Positions 1-6,590 of a stretch of DNA of 10,363 nt are shown here, one piece after another (position 1 is the stretch's first letter; each line of letters begins with the position of its first letter). The translations under genes and the position numbers were made by a program. The notes under the pieces are model-generated. The model had not been told where the DNA came from and did no database searches. It saw only the letters and a list, made by a program, of their open reading frames with translations. The stretch is from Geminicoccaceae bacterium (GTDB taxonomy: Bacteria > Pseudomonadota > Alphaproteobacteria > Geminicoccales > Geminicoccaceae), in assembly GCA_030824835.1 (NCBI GenBank), contig JAPJRA010000072.1, positions 1 to 10,363 on the forward strand, in the 5' to 3' direction.

Positions 1-1
1 G

Positions 2-454
2 GTGGTGGCCGCCCCGTCGGCCGGCATCGTGCAGGAGATCGTGGTCACGGCGGCCGGGCAGGCGGTGGCGCCGCACGAGACGCTGATGAAACTCGTGCCG
101 CAGAGCGAGGGCCTGGTGGTCGAGGCCAAGGTCGCCAACCGCGACATCGGGCGGCTGCATGCCGGCATGAGCGCCACCGTCAAGGTGCGGGCCTTCGACT
201 ATCTGCGTTACGGCAGCCTCGACGGCGTGGTGCAGAAGGTGGCCGCCGATGCCACGCCGGACCCGCGCACGGGCGATCTCGCCTACGGTGTCACCGTCGT
301 CACCGCGCGCAGCCATTTCGGCGCCAGGGCCGGCGAGTTCGACGTCGTGCCGGGCATGGCGGTCGATGTCGAGCTGAAGGTCGGCGAGCGGACGATCCTC
401 TCCTACCTCACCGACCGCATCTTCCGCGCCAAGGAGGCCTTCCGCGAGGGATGA
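2..454 (+). CDS. HlyD-family membrane fusion protein, C-terminal part (5' end outside window)
   Basis: This is the last ~150 residues of a periplasmic adaptor (membrane fusion protein) of the type I secretion HlyD/PrtE type. Such proteins link an inner-membrane ABC exporter to an outer-membrane TolC-like channel. What is seen is the second half of a lipoyl/barrel-sandwich domain (APSAGIVQEIVV, then GQAVAPHETLMKLVP), followed by the beta-barrel region beginning LVVEAKVANRDIG and MSATVKVRAFDYLRYG. It continues to VVPGMAVDVELKVGERTILSYLTDRI near the C-terminus, which is characteristic of HlyD. Full-length members are about 400-480 residues, so roughly two thirds is missing upstream. A GTG at position 2 is open but is not a real start, because it falls inside the lipoyl domain. 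The partner ABC transporter is presumably upstream. The stop lies 3 bases from the stop of the convergent lipoprotein gene, and no strong terminator is visible between them. Confidence 0.88.
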   Translation: MVAAPSAGIVQEIVVTAAGQAVAPHETLMKLVPQSEGLVVEAKVANRDIGRLHAGMSATVKVRAFDYLRYGSLDGVVQKVAADATPDPRTGDLAYGVTVVTARSHFGARAGEFDVVPGMAVDVELKVGERTILSYLTDRIFRAKEAFREG

Positions 455-457
455 GGC

Positions 458-865
458 CTAGGACGACGGGCGCCTCTGCGGCCCGGTCATGCTGCGCACC
501 TGGAGGCTGCCGTCGGTCATCTTGACGAAGGTGAAGGTGCGCTCGGCGAAGCCATTGCAGCGCTGCAGGAAAGGTGCGGGGTTGATCATGCCGTTGTCGC
601 GGATGGTGTTCATCTCGTCGAACCAGTAGTAGCGGATGTTCATGACCACCTGCTGCTGGTTCTCGTCGATCACCTGCGCGCCGGTCACCGATCGCATGCG
701 CGGCTGCGTGCAGGTCGCGTTCTGCTCGATGGCGTTGTTGTCGTAGAAGGACACCACCTGGAACTGCAGCCCGGGATAGCCGGCCAGCCCTGGTCCCTGG
801 ACGTTGCAGCCGGCCAGCAGCAGGGCCAGCGGGAGCAGGGCACGGGCAACGGTCTCGAGCGGCAT
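458..865 (-). CDS. Small lipoprotein of unknown function (own start inside the kinase ORF)
   Basis: This is a 135-residue lipoprotein of no family I recognise. The N-terminus is a type II signal peptide with a hydrophobic core (LLPLALLLAGC), lipobox LAGC and lipidated Cys20, giving a mature protein of ~115 residues anchored in the envelope. The mature part has two more cysteines (Cys52 in NATCTQP, Cys103 in QRCNGF) that could form a disulfide, and a YYWFDEMNTIRDNGMI segment rich in aromatic and acidic residues. The start at 865 is supported by AGGAGA about 7 bases upstream and by the signal peptide that follows it directly. As sequenced there is no stop between the kinase and this gene, so it is also the C-terminus of the kinase frame. 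I think separate translation is the biologically likely arrangement; that is an inference. Its role may be accessory to the kinase or to the neighbouring secreted DUF547 protein, but nothing in the sequence shows this. Confidence 0.72.
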   Translation of the reverse strand: MPLETVARALLPLALLLAGCNVQGPGLAGYPGLQFQVVSFYDNNAIEQNATCTQPRMRSVTGAQVIDENQQQVVMNIRYYWFDEMNTIRDNGMINPAPFLQRCNGFAERTFTFVKMTDGSLQVRSMTGPQRRPSS

Positions 866-2275
866 GGAGGATCTCCTGGTGCCCGCCGGGATCACCGCCG
901 TTCGGGTCGGCAGGCGAAGGCGGAAGACCGTACCATGCTCGGAGGTTCCGACCAGCTCGATCTCCCCGCCATGCGCCCGCAGCAGCTCGCGGCAGATGGC
1001 CAGGCCCAGGCCGTTGCCGCCGGGCTTCGACGTCCCGGCGAACGGCTCGAACAGGCGCCCACGCACCTGCTCGGGAATGCCCGGGCCGTTGTCGCCGACG
1101 TCGATCGTCAGGAACTGGTCGTCCCGTGCGGCCGAGATCTGCAGGATGCCGCCGGGTCCGCCCATCGCCTCGATCGAGTTCTGGGCGAGGTTGAACAGCA
1201 CCCGGAACAGCTGGTCCGGGTCGACCAGCAGCTCCAGGTCGGCCGGGACGGCGACGCGCCACTCGATTCCGGCCGACGACGCGGCCAGGGCGGAGCGCAC
1301 CTTCGCCACCAGCTCCGCCAGAAGGACGCGCCGGGGTGCCGGGGCCGGGGGGCCGCTGCGGGCATAGCTGAGGGTCTCGCCGCACAGCCGCACCGCGCGA
1401 TCGAGCGTCTCGATCAGGCGCGGCGCCACCCGCCGCACGGCGGGATCGGCGCTGCTCTCCAGCCGATCAGAGATCAGGACGGCCGTGGCCAGGATGTTCT
1501 TCAGGTCGTGGCTGATCCGGCTCATCGCCGCACCCAGTGCGGCGAGCCTGGTCTTCTCGGCCAGGGCCGCGCGCAGGCCCAGGCGCATGGTGCCCAGCTC
1601 CTGCTCGACGACGCCGATCTCGTCTGCCCGCGCCGGCCGGGGCTGGTCGGCGGTACTGTCCTCCGGTCGGTCGCGAAATATCGCCAGTTCCTCGGTGATC
1701 CGTCGCAGCGGCCGAACGATCATGCGCTGCAGGGCGACGAAGAGCATCGACGCGACCAGCAGCGACAGCGCCACGGAGAGGGTGACGATGCGGACCGAGT
1801 AGTCGACCATCGCCGTCCACATCGCCGCTTCCGGCATGATGATGTCGACCACGGTGCCCGTCTCCTGCGGCGCCGTGCCGATCACCCGGATCAGCCGGCC
1901 ACCACGGTGGGCCAGGGTTTGGAACGCGTCCTCGATGAGCGTCGCCCAGCTCCGGTCGCCTAGGTCGACGATCCGGTCGATCGGTGCGACCTCGCCCAGC
2001 ATCAGCGGCCGGCCCCTCTCCGCTTGCACGGTGATCTCGAGGACGCCCGCATTGGCCAGCAGCGCGTCCACCGCGTCCATATCGAGCTGCAGCGCCACGC
2101 GCGGTGTCAGGCTCAGGACCGCCAGGTGCGCGGCACCGATCCGCTCCTCGAGATAGGCCAGCCGGAACCGCGCGATCGACGGCACATAGATCAGCACCTC
2201 GCCGAGCAGGACGCAGGCGACGGTCAGCAGCAGGATCTTGGCCGACAGGCTGCGGCTCAAGGCAATTCGGCGCAT
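458..2275 (-). CDS. Two-transmembrane sensor histidine kinase, reading in frame into a downstream lipoprotein
   Basis: This is a membrane sensor kinase of a two-component system. With the ATG at 2275 as residue 1, TM1 is ~12-32, a periplasmic sensor region of no recognised family spans ~33-160, and TM2 is ~162-184 followed by a HAMP linker (RPLRRITEELAIF). The phosphoacceptor helix carries SRISHDLKN with His256. The ATPase domain has an N box (LAQNSIEAM, Asn366), a G1 box (DNGPGIP, ~395-401), an F box (LFEPF) and a G2 box (GGNGLGLA, ~419-426). The kinase proper ends near residue 457. The frame then stays open through 13 linker residues into a complete lipoprotein starting at residue 471, which is abnormal: a cytoplasmic ATPase domain would be joined to an export signal. 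A TGA lies one frame away at 894-892. A TTG at 2329 would add 18 residues; the ATG is preferred because it directly precedes the basic residues before TM1, although its Shine-Dalgarno (GAAAG) is weak. No response regulator is adjacent. The gene follows the DUF547 gene on the same strand and may share its transcript. Confidence 0.85.
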   Translation of the reverse strand: MRRIALSRSLSAKILLLTVACVLLGEVLIYVPSIARFRLAYLEERIGAAHLAVLSLTPRVALQLDMDAVDALLANAGVLEITVQAERGRPLMLGEVAPIDRIVDLGDRSWATLIEDAFQTLAHRGGRLIRVIGTAPQETGTVVDIIMPEAAMWTAMVDYSVRIVTLSVALSLLVASMLFVALQRMIVRPLRRITEELAIFRDRPEDSTADQPRPARADEIGVVEQELGTMRLGLRAALAEKTRLAALGAAMSRISHDLKNILATAVLISDRLESSADPAVRRVAPRLIETLDRAVRLCGETLSYARSGPPAPAPRRVLLAELVAKVRSALAASSAGIEWRVAVPADLELLVDPDQLFRVLFNLAQNSIEAMGGPGGILQISAARDDQFLTIDVGDNGPGIPEQVRGRLFEPFAGTSKPGGNGLGLAICRELLRAHGGEIELVGTSEHGTVFRLRLPTRTAVIPAGTRRSSMPLETVARALLPLALLLAGCNVQGPGLAGYPGLQFQVVSFYDNNAIEQNATCTQPRMRSVTGAQVIDENQQQVVMNIRYYWFDEMNTIRDNGMINPAPFLQRCNGFAERTFTFVKMTDGSLQVRSMTGPQRRPSS

Positions 2276-2347
2276 CGAGGCCGTTTCTTTCGAGCCGCGG
2301 CCCAATGGCGCGACTGGAAGCTTATCCAAAGGCGTCTGATCCGGCGC

Positions 2348-2381
2348 CGATCATGTCGGCGACGTCATGCCGCCACGATCG
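2348..2381 (-). other. Hairpin between DUF547 gene and histidine kinase gene
   Basis: An imperfect inverted repeat with 13-base arms (2348-2360 and 2369-2381) and an 8-base loop (2361-2368). Twelve of 13 positions can pair, one of them as G-U when read on the minus strand. It lies 9 bases after the DUF547 stop and ahead of the kinase start. No T-run follows on either strand, so it is not a classical Rho-independent terminator. It could be a transcript-end stabiliser, an attenuator that lowers expression of the kinase relative to DUF547, or chance in high-GC DNA. Confidence 0.4.
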
Positions 2382-2389
2382 GGCCTCCG

Positions 2390-3226
2390 TCAGTGGCCAG
2401 TATCATTCAAACTCCAGTCGTAGCCATGGCCATCGATGGCGTCCAGCGTTTGCAGCCGCATGGCCACACTGGGCTCCGCATAGGCCATCAGATGGCGGAT
2501 GACGCCCTCGTCGTCCCCGCCAAAATCGTCGATGTACCAGACATATAGGCTGGAAACCCAGAGGTGCCCGTCCTCCAGCCGCATGCCCCGCAGGTTGTTG
2601 ACGTAGGCCATCGCGGCGAGGTCGAGGGCGTGATCCAGGCCGATCCCGGTGAAGGGCTGGCGCTGCAGGTTGGGGCAGCCGACCGAGGCGCAGTTGAGCG
2701 CGTAGTGCAGGCGCGAATCGCGCCAGATCGGCCGCAGGATGCGATGCTCGATGTCGTTGAGCGAGATCTCCTCGCCCTCGACGGTGATCAACTTCTTGCC
2801 CCACGGTCCGACGCTGAACAGGCGCGGCGAGATGTCGATGTCGCGGATCGAGGCCACCGGATAGTGCTCGAGCACGACGTTCACGGTCAGCGCGTTGTAG
2901 AGGTTGATCCAGTAGGCACACTGCTCGTCCTCGTTCAGGCTCGACACCGGCTCCGCCGCCATGCTGCCTAGATAGCCCCGCAGCAACGCCCGGTCCGCCG
3001 GGTCGACGGCGCCATAGTCGACCCGGTTCACGCCGTCGGGGCTGGCGTGCACATGCCGCTCGAGGAACTGGCCCCAGGCGCCATGGTCGACGGTTGTCGT
3101 CGAGCGCGGGTCATGCTGCAGCCACCGCGCCCAGAGGTCCGCCTTGGGCGCGGCGTTGGCCGGCTGGACCATCGCGGGCAGGACGAGCAGGAGACCGAGC
3201 AGGTAGAGGGCGAGGTGGCGGGACAT
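2390..3226 (-). CDS. Secreted DUF547-domain protein
   Basis: A 278-residue exported protein of the DUF547 family, whose biochemical role is not established. Residues 1-25 form a signal peptide (hydrophobic core LALYLLGLLLVLPAMV, likely cleavage after ANA), so the mature protein is expected in the periplasm. The DUF547 core is clear: AYWINLYNALTVNVV (~104-118), YPVASIRDI (~122-130), KKLITVEGEEISLNDIEHRILR (~144-165) and HYALNCASVGCPNL (~174-187). These give conserved His161, His174, Cys179 and Cys184. Some DUF547 members are noted to resemble cysteine-protease or transglutaminase folds, so the His and Cys residues could be functional; I treat that as a hypothesis only. The length fits a full family member. 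The ATG at 3226 directly precedes the signal peptide and has a short GGA about 5 bases upstream. The gene is divergent from rpmH and lies upstream of the sensor kinase on the same strand. Confidence 0.88.
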   Translation of the reverse strand: MSRHLALYLLGLLLVLPAMVQPANAAPKADLWARWLQHDPRSTTTVDHGAWGQFLERHVHASPDGVNRVDYGAVDPADRALLRGYLGSMAAEPVSSLNEDEQCAYWINLYNALTVNVVLEHYPVASIRDIDISPRLFSVGPWGKKLITVEGEEISLNDIEHRILRPIWRDSRLHYALNCASVGCPNLQRQPFTGIGLDHALDLAAMAYVNNLRGMRLEDGHLWVSSLYVWYIDDFGGDDEGVIRHLMAYAEPSVAMRLQTLDAIDGHGYDWSLNDTGH

Positions 3227-3259
3227 GATTCCGGAACTGGCTTAAGTGGGCCCGGAGGC

Positions 3260-3265
3260 ACTATA
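3260..3265 (-). promoter_or_regulatory. Possible -10 element for the DUF547 gene
   Basis: On the minus strand this reads TATAGT, five of six matches to the TATAAT consensus, and would place transcription start roughly 25 bases before the DUF547 ATG. No good -35 hexamer is seen 16-18 bases upstream, so support is weak. It is the most AT-rich spot in the divergent region on this side. Confidence 0.3.
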
Positions 3266-3327
3266 TCCGGCGGACGCGCCGCTGGCGGCCACACCGGCTC
3301 ACGAGGCGGTGACGCACGGCACGTTGT

Positions 3328-3356
3328 TTGACACTGTGGCGTGATCTGCGTATACG
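3328..3356 (+). promoter_or_regulatory. Sigma-70-type promoter of the rpmH operon
   Basis: A perfect TTGACA -35 hexamer (3328-3333) is followed by a 17-base spacer and a TATACG -10 hexamer (3351-3356, four of six matches to TATAAT). Transcription would begin near 3362-3364, giving a leader of about 38 bases before the rpmH GTG. This is the only strong promoter-like pair I see in the divergent intergenic region 3227-3400. It probably drives the whole downstream block, because no comparable element occurs in the overlaps between the later genes. Confidence 0.72.
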
Positions 3357-3400
3357 CCCTCTCTCTGTTCGTTCCCCCCTCCGATTTCGAAGGTCTCGAC

Positions 3401-3535
3401 GTGAAGCGCACGTATCAGCCGAGCAAGCTCGTACGCAAACGCCGGCACGGCTTCCGCGCCCGCATGGCAACCACCGGTGGCCGACGTGTGATCGCCGCCC
3501 GCCGGTCCCGTGGACGCAAGCGCCTGTCTGCTTGA
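3401..3535 (+). CDS. rpmH: 50S ribosomal protein L34
   Basis: A 44-residue, highly basic protein of the large ribosomal subunit. The sequence shows the near-invariant L34 pattern: [17 protein letters not shown] at the start, [17 protein letters not shown] in the middle and GRKRLSA at the end, exactly the family length. The start is a GTG preceded by AAGG about 7 bases upstream. Upstream in-frame codons would add residues that L34 does not have, so the GTG is secure. It is the first gene of the rpmH-rnpA-yidD-yidC-engB-argB series, directly behind a sigma-70-type promoter. Its stop overlaps a TTG in the rnpA frame (TTGA at 3532-3535), a possible coupling site. Confidence 0.97.
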   Translation: MKRTYQPSKLVRKRRHGFRARMATTGGRRVIAARRSRGRKRLSA

Positions 3536-3567
3536 GCGAGCCTGCCGTTGCGGACGGGGCCGAGGTC

Positions 3568-3918
3568 GTGCGGCTACGCCATCGAAGCGAGTTTCTCGCC
3601 GCGGCGCGTGGTGCGCGGGTCCATCGTGAGCCGTTCGTCCTGCAGGGCCTCCCCCGCGGTGAGGATGACCGGGCCGGCAAGATCGGCCTCGGGCTCACCG
3701 TCACCAAGAAGCTCGGTGGTGCCGTGGTGCGCAACCGCGCGCGCCGGCGCCTGCGCGAGGCCCTTCGCCTGACCCTTCCGGGACCGGCCCGGCCGGGTGC
3801 CGACTATGTCGTCGTGGCCAGGGCCGCAGCGCTTTCCGTATCTTTCGCCGGTCTTCAGCGTGAGCTGGTGGGGGCTTTCGAGCAGATGGCGTCGCGTCTC
3901 GAGCGGGGCCGGCGGTGA
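3568..3918 (+). CDS. rnpA: Ribonuclease P protein component
   Basis: The protein cofactor of RNase P, which helps the catalytic RNA remove 5' leaders from pre-tRNAs. From the GTG at 3568 it has 116 residues. Family features are [14 protein letters not shown] at the N-terminus, the central [30 protein letters not shown] (the RNR signature with its conserved basic helix), and [10 protein letters not shown] near the C-terminus. The start is uncertain: GTG 3568 best fits where family homology begins, while TTG 3532, which overlaps the rpmH stop, would add 12 residues but lacks a Shine-Dalgarno. The region before GTG 3568 is G-rich (GGGG, then GAGG very close to the start). The stop overlaps the yidD GTG (GTGA). 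The rnpB RNA gene is not in this window. Confidence 0.92.
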   Translation: MRLRHRSEFLAAARGARVHREPFVLQGLPRGEDDRAGKIGLGLTVTKKLGGAVVRNRARRRLREALRLTLPGPARPGADYVVVARAAALSVSFAGLQRELVGAFEQMASRLERGRR

Positions 3919-5045
3919 GCCTGCCGGCTCGCCTGCTGACGGTGCCGGTCATCCTCTACCGATGGCTGGTTTCGCCCGTGCTTGGATGCAATTGCCGCTA
4001 CTGCCCCTCGTGCTCCGAATACGCTATCGAGGCGCTGCGTCGGCATGGTGCCGGGCGTGGGGTCTGGATGGCGCTGCGCCGCATCGGGCGCTGTCATCCC
4101 TGGGGCGGCTACGGCTACGACCCGGTTCCGCCGCGCGCCGGCGGCCGCTGGCCGCGGCCGGCCTTAGGAGGTTACTGCCGTCATGAGCGACCAGCGCAAT
4201 CTGATCATCGCGATCGTCCTGTCGGTCGGGATCATCTTCGCGTTCCAGTTCTTCTACGAGATCCCAAAGACGCGCGAGGCCCAGCAGCGGCAGGCCGAGA
4301 CTGCGCTGACGGCGCAGACCAGCCCCGCGACGCCGGCCGGTCAGGCTCCCGGCGTCGTGACGCCCGGCGGAGTGCCGGGGCAGGCGATGAGCCGCGCCGA
4401 CGCCCTGGCGCAGTCGCCGCGGATCCGGATCGACAACGGTTCCGTCCACGGCTCGATCGCCCTCAAGGGCTCCCGTCTCGACGACGTGACGCTGGCCAAC
4501 TATCGCGAGACCATCGACCCGAACTCGCCGGAGATCGTGCTGCTGAGCCCGGCGGGCGGCCCCAGCCCCTATTTTGCCGAGTATGGCTGGGTGCCCGCCG
4601 ACAGCTCGGTCAGCGTGCCCGGCAACGACACGCTGTGGTCGGCCCAGGGTTCGGAGCTCACCGACAAGTCCGGCGTCGACCTGCGCTGGGACAGCGACCA
4701 GGGGCTGAGCTTCGGCAAGCGGATCGACATCGATCAGAACTACATGTTCACGATCAAGCGAACCGTCACGAACAATTCCGACAAGCCTGCCACGCTCTAT
4801 CCTTACGGCCTGATCAGCCGTTGGGGCACCCCGCCCACACTCGGCTACTACATCCTCCACGAGGGCCCGATCGGCGCCTTGAACGAGCATCTCGAGGAAT
4901 GGAAGTACGCGACGGTCGCCGAGAAGGGGCGGATCGATTTCGAGAGCACCGGCGGCTGGCTCGGGATCACGGACAAGTACTGGCTGGCCTCGTTGGTGCC
5001 GCAGCAGGACCTGCCCCTGAAGGCCACCTTCCAGCACCTGCCTGA
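3915..5045 (+). CDS. yidD: Membrane protein insertion efficiency factor YidD, with an abnormal open tail
   Basis: YidD is a small, membrane-associated helper of YidC-dependent protein insertion. The recognisable part is residues 1 to ~73 (3915 to about 4133): an amphipathic N-terminal helix ([19 protein letters not shown]), the cysteine-rich signature [17 protein letters not shown], and [19 protein letters not shown], where family members normally end within a few residues. Here no stop follows. The frame stays open to 5045, giving 376 residues, and most of the tail overlaps yidC in a different frame without resembling any protein. A TAG one frame away at 4165-4167 overlaps the yidC Shine-Dalgarno (TAGGAGG), a common operon layout, so a one-base surplus between ~4134 and 4164 would explain the lost stop. 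The GTG start overlaps the rnpA stop. YidD identity is certain; the true 3' end is not. Confidence 0.8.
   Translation: MSLPARLLTVPVILYRWLVSPVLGCNCRYCPSCSEYAIEALRRHGAGRGVWMALRRIGRCHPWGGYGYDPVPPRAGGRWPRPALGGYCRHERPAQSDHRDRPVGRDHLRVPVLLRDPKDARGPAAAGRDCADGADQPRDAGRSGSRRRDARRSAGAGDEPRRRPGAVAADPDRQRFRPRLDRPQGLPSRRRDAGQLSRDHRPELAGDRAAEPGGRPQPLFCRVWLGARRQLGQRARQRHAVVGPGFGAHRQVRRRPALGQRPGAELRQADRHRSELHVHDQANRHEQFRQACHALSLRPDQPLGHPAHTRLLHPPRGPDRRLERASRGMEVRDGRREGADRFREHRRLARDHGQVLAGLVGAAAGPAPEGHLPAPA
4134..5045 (+). other. Open out-of-frame tail of yidD overlapping yidC
   Basis: This stretch extends the yidD frame past its conserved end and, from 4183, through the first half of yidC in a shifted frame. 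Its translation is rich in Arg, Pro, Gly and Ala, with runs such as [12 protein letters not shown]. That is what high-GC coding DNA gives when read in the wrong frame, and I see no domain in it. It is best treated as a consequence of a missing stop, not as a protein domain. Confidence 0.6.
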
Positions 5046-5898
5046 GGGCGACCGCTACCAGACCGACTATCGCGGCGAGGCACTGACCGTGGCCCCCGGC
5101 CAGACGGTCGAGGTCACCGACCGGCTGTTCGCCGGTGCCAAGGTGGTGACGCTGCTCGACCAGTACCGGGATCAGTACGGGATTCCGCTGTTCGACCGAG
5201 CCGTCGACTTCGGCTGGTTCTACTTCCTGACCAAGCCCATCTTCTACACGCTGCACTACATCCATCGCGTCGTCGGCAATTATGGCATCGCCATCCTGGT
5301 CCTGACGCTCCTGGTCAAGGCCTGCTTCTTCCCGCTGGCCGATCGGTCCTACCGGGCCATGGCCAACATGAAGAAGCTGCAGCCGGAGATGGTCAAGCTG
5401 CGCGAGCGGTTCGGCGACGACAAGGTGCGCATGAACCAGGAGCTGATGGCGCTCTACAAGAAGGAGAAGGTGAATCCGGTCTCGGGCTGCCTGCCGGTGC
5501 TGATCCAGATCCCGGTCTTCTTTTCGCTCTACAAGGTGCTGTTCGTCACCATCGAGATGCGCCATGCGCCGTTCTTCGGCTGGATCCACGACCTGTCCGC
5601 TCCGGACCCGACGACCCTGTTCAACCTGTTCGGGCTGCTGCCGTTCACGCCGCCGCATATGCTGATGATCGGCGTGTGGCCCCTGGTCATGGGCTTCACC
5701 ATGTGGCTGCAGCAGAAGCTCAACCCGCAGCCGGCGGACCCGACCCAGGCGAAGATCATGCAGTTCCTGCCGGTGATGTTCACCTTCCTGTTCGCGACCT
5801 TTCCGGCCGGCCTCGTCATCTACTGGTGCTGGAACAACACGCTCTCCATCGGCCAGCAGTGGGCGATCATGAAGCGCATGGGCGTGAAGGCCACGTGA
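4183..5898 (+). CDS. yidC: Membrane protein insertase YidC (long, Gram-negative type)
   Basis: Inner-membrane insertase that works alone or with SecYEG to insert and fold membrane proteins. The 571-residue length fits the long proteobacterial form. TM1 is at ~7-24 ([18 protein letters not shown]), followed by a Gln/Ala/Pro-rich linker and the large periplasmic P1 domain to about residue 340. The conserved insertase core begins near 344 ([18 protein letters not shown]). It includes the [22 protein letters not shown], the cytoplasmic coiled-coil hairpin ([18 protein letters not shown]), the [21 protein letters not shown] segment and the final [21 protein letters not shown]. At the place of the groove arginine of E. 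coli YidC there is Lys379, which I recall as usual in alphaproteobacteria. The ATG at 4183 has GGAGG about 11 bases upstream and directly precedes TM1. The stop overlaps the engB start (GTGA). Confidence 0.97.
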   Translation: MSDQRNLIIAIVLSVGIIFAFQFFYEIPKTREAQQRQAETALTAQTSPATPAGQAPGVVTPGGVPGQAMSRADALAQSPRIRIDNGSVHGSIALKGSRLDDVTLANYRETIDPNSPEIVLLSPAGGPSPYFAEYGWVPADSSVSVPGNDTLWSAQGSELTDKSGVDLRWDSDQGLSFGKRIDIDQNYMFTIKRTVTNNSDKPATLYPYGLISRWGTPPTLGYYILHEGPIGALNEHLEEWKYATVAEKGRIDFESTGGWLGITDKYWLASLVPQQDLPLKATFQHLPEGDRYQTDYRGEALTVAPGQTVEVTDRLFAGAKVVTLLDQYRDQYGIPLFDRAVDFGWFYFLTKPIFYTLHYIHRVVGNYGIAILVLTLLVKACFFPLADRSYRAMANMKKLQPEMVKLRERFGDDKVRMNQELMALYKKEKVNPVSGCLPVLIQIPVFFSLYKVLFVTIEMRHAPFFGWIHDLSAPDPTTLFNLFGLLPFTPPHMLMIGVWPLVMGFTMWLQQKLNPQPADPTQAKIMQFLPVMFTFLFATFPAGLVIYWCWNNTLSIGQQWAIMKRMGVKAT

Positions 5899-6590
5899 GC
5901 CAGGCCGCGCCCGAGGCGGATCCGGCCGTCGATCCGGACCGCTGCGACGATCCGGAAAGCATCGAGGTCGGCCGCAAGCTGTTCGCGCGGCCGGCCACCT
6001 TCGTCATGGGGGTGGCCAAGCTCGATCAGCTGCCGCACGCCGAGCTGCCCGAGATCGCCATGGCCGGCCGGTCCAACGTCGGCAAGTCGAGCCTGATCAA
6101 CGCCCTGACGGGACAGAACAGCCTCGCCCGCACCTCGAACACCCCGGGTCGCACCCAGCAGATCAACCTGTTCGATCTGTCCGGGCGGCTGACCCTGGTC
6201 GACCTGCCGGGCTATGGCTACGCCCAGGCGCCCAAGGATCTGGTCGAGCGCTGGACCCGCATGGTGTTCGGCTACCTGCGCGGCCGGCCGACCCTGCTGC
6301 GGGCGTGCCTCCTGATCGATGCGCGGCACGGCCCGAAGAAGGTCGACGACGAGGTGATCGAGATGCTGGGCAAGGCCGCCGTCCCGTTCCAGGTCGTGCT
6401 GACCAAAGCCGACCTCGTCCGCAAGGCCGACCTCGAGACGCTGACGCTCGAGCTTGAGACACGGCTTGCGAAGACCGTTGGGGCCATGCCGCACCCCATT
6501 CCCACCAGCTCGCGCAACCAGGAAGGCCTGGAGCTGCTGCGGGCGGCCCTTGCCAAGCTCGCCCGACCCCAGACCGAGGCGCCGTCATGA
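5895..6590 (+). CDS. engB: Ribosome biogenesis GTP-binding protein EngB/YihA/YsxC
   Basis: A TrmE-Era-EngA-EngB-Septin-like GTPase needed for large ribosomal subunit assembly. From the GTG at 5895 it has 231 residues. The GTPase motifs are all present: G1 GRSNVGKS (58-65), the switch I region TSNTPGRTQ with the G2 threonine, G3 DLPGYG (103-108), G4 TKAD (170-173) and G5 TSSR near residue 200. The N-terminal ~45 residues carry an acidic, poorly conserved extension before [18 protein letters not shown], where family similarity begins. The start is chosen because the GTG overlaps the yidC stop (GTGA); the frame is open further upstream, but only inside yidC. Its own stop overlaps the argB ATG (ATGA). 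These overlaps suggest translational coupling in the yidC-engB-argB series. Confidence 0.96.
   Translation: MSQAAPEADPAVDPDRCDDPESIEVGRKLFARPATFVMGVAKLDQLPHAELPEIAMAGRSNVGKSSLINALTGQNSLARTSNTPGRTQQINLFDLSGRLTLVDLPGYGYAQAPKDLVERWTRMVFGYLRGRPTLLRACLLIDARHGPKKVDDEVIEMLGKAAVPFQVVLTKADLVRKADLETLTLELETRLAKTVGAMPHPIPTSSRNQEGLELLRAALAKLARPQTEAPS

Noticed and set aside
453..480. Possible bidirectional terminator at the convergent HlyD/lipoprotein junction (GAGGC...GCCTC)
   Set aside because: Only five pairs around a long loop and no T-run on either side; too weak to call.
408..1385. 325-codon minus-strand open frame overlapping the kinase and lipoprotein
   Set aside because: It is the kinase region read in the wrong frame: Arg/Pro/Gly-rich, no domains, and overlapping the HlyD gene end.
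3227..3400. Possible replication-origin signals near rpmH-rnpA
   Set aside because: In some bacteria this block sits beside dnaA/oriC, but I see no DnaA boxes (TTATCCACA-like) or AT-rich unwinding region here.
4024..5658. 544-codon minus-strand open frame opposite yidD and yidC
   Set aside because: It is antisense to clear conserved genes, with low-complexity Arg/Gln/Asp/His-rich translation and no family resemblance.
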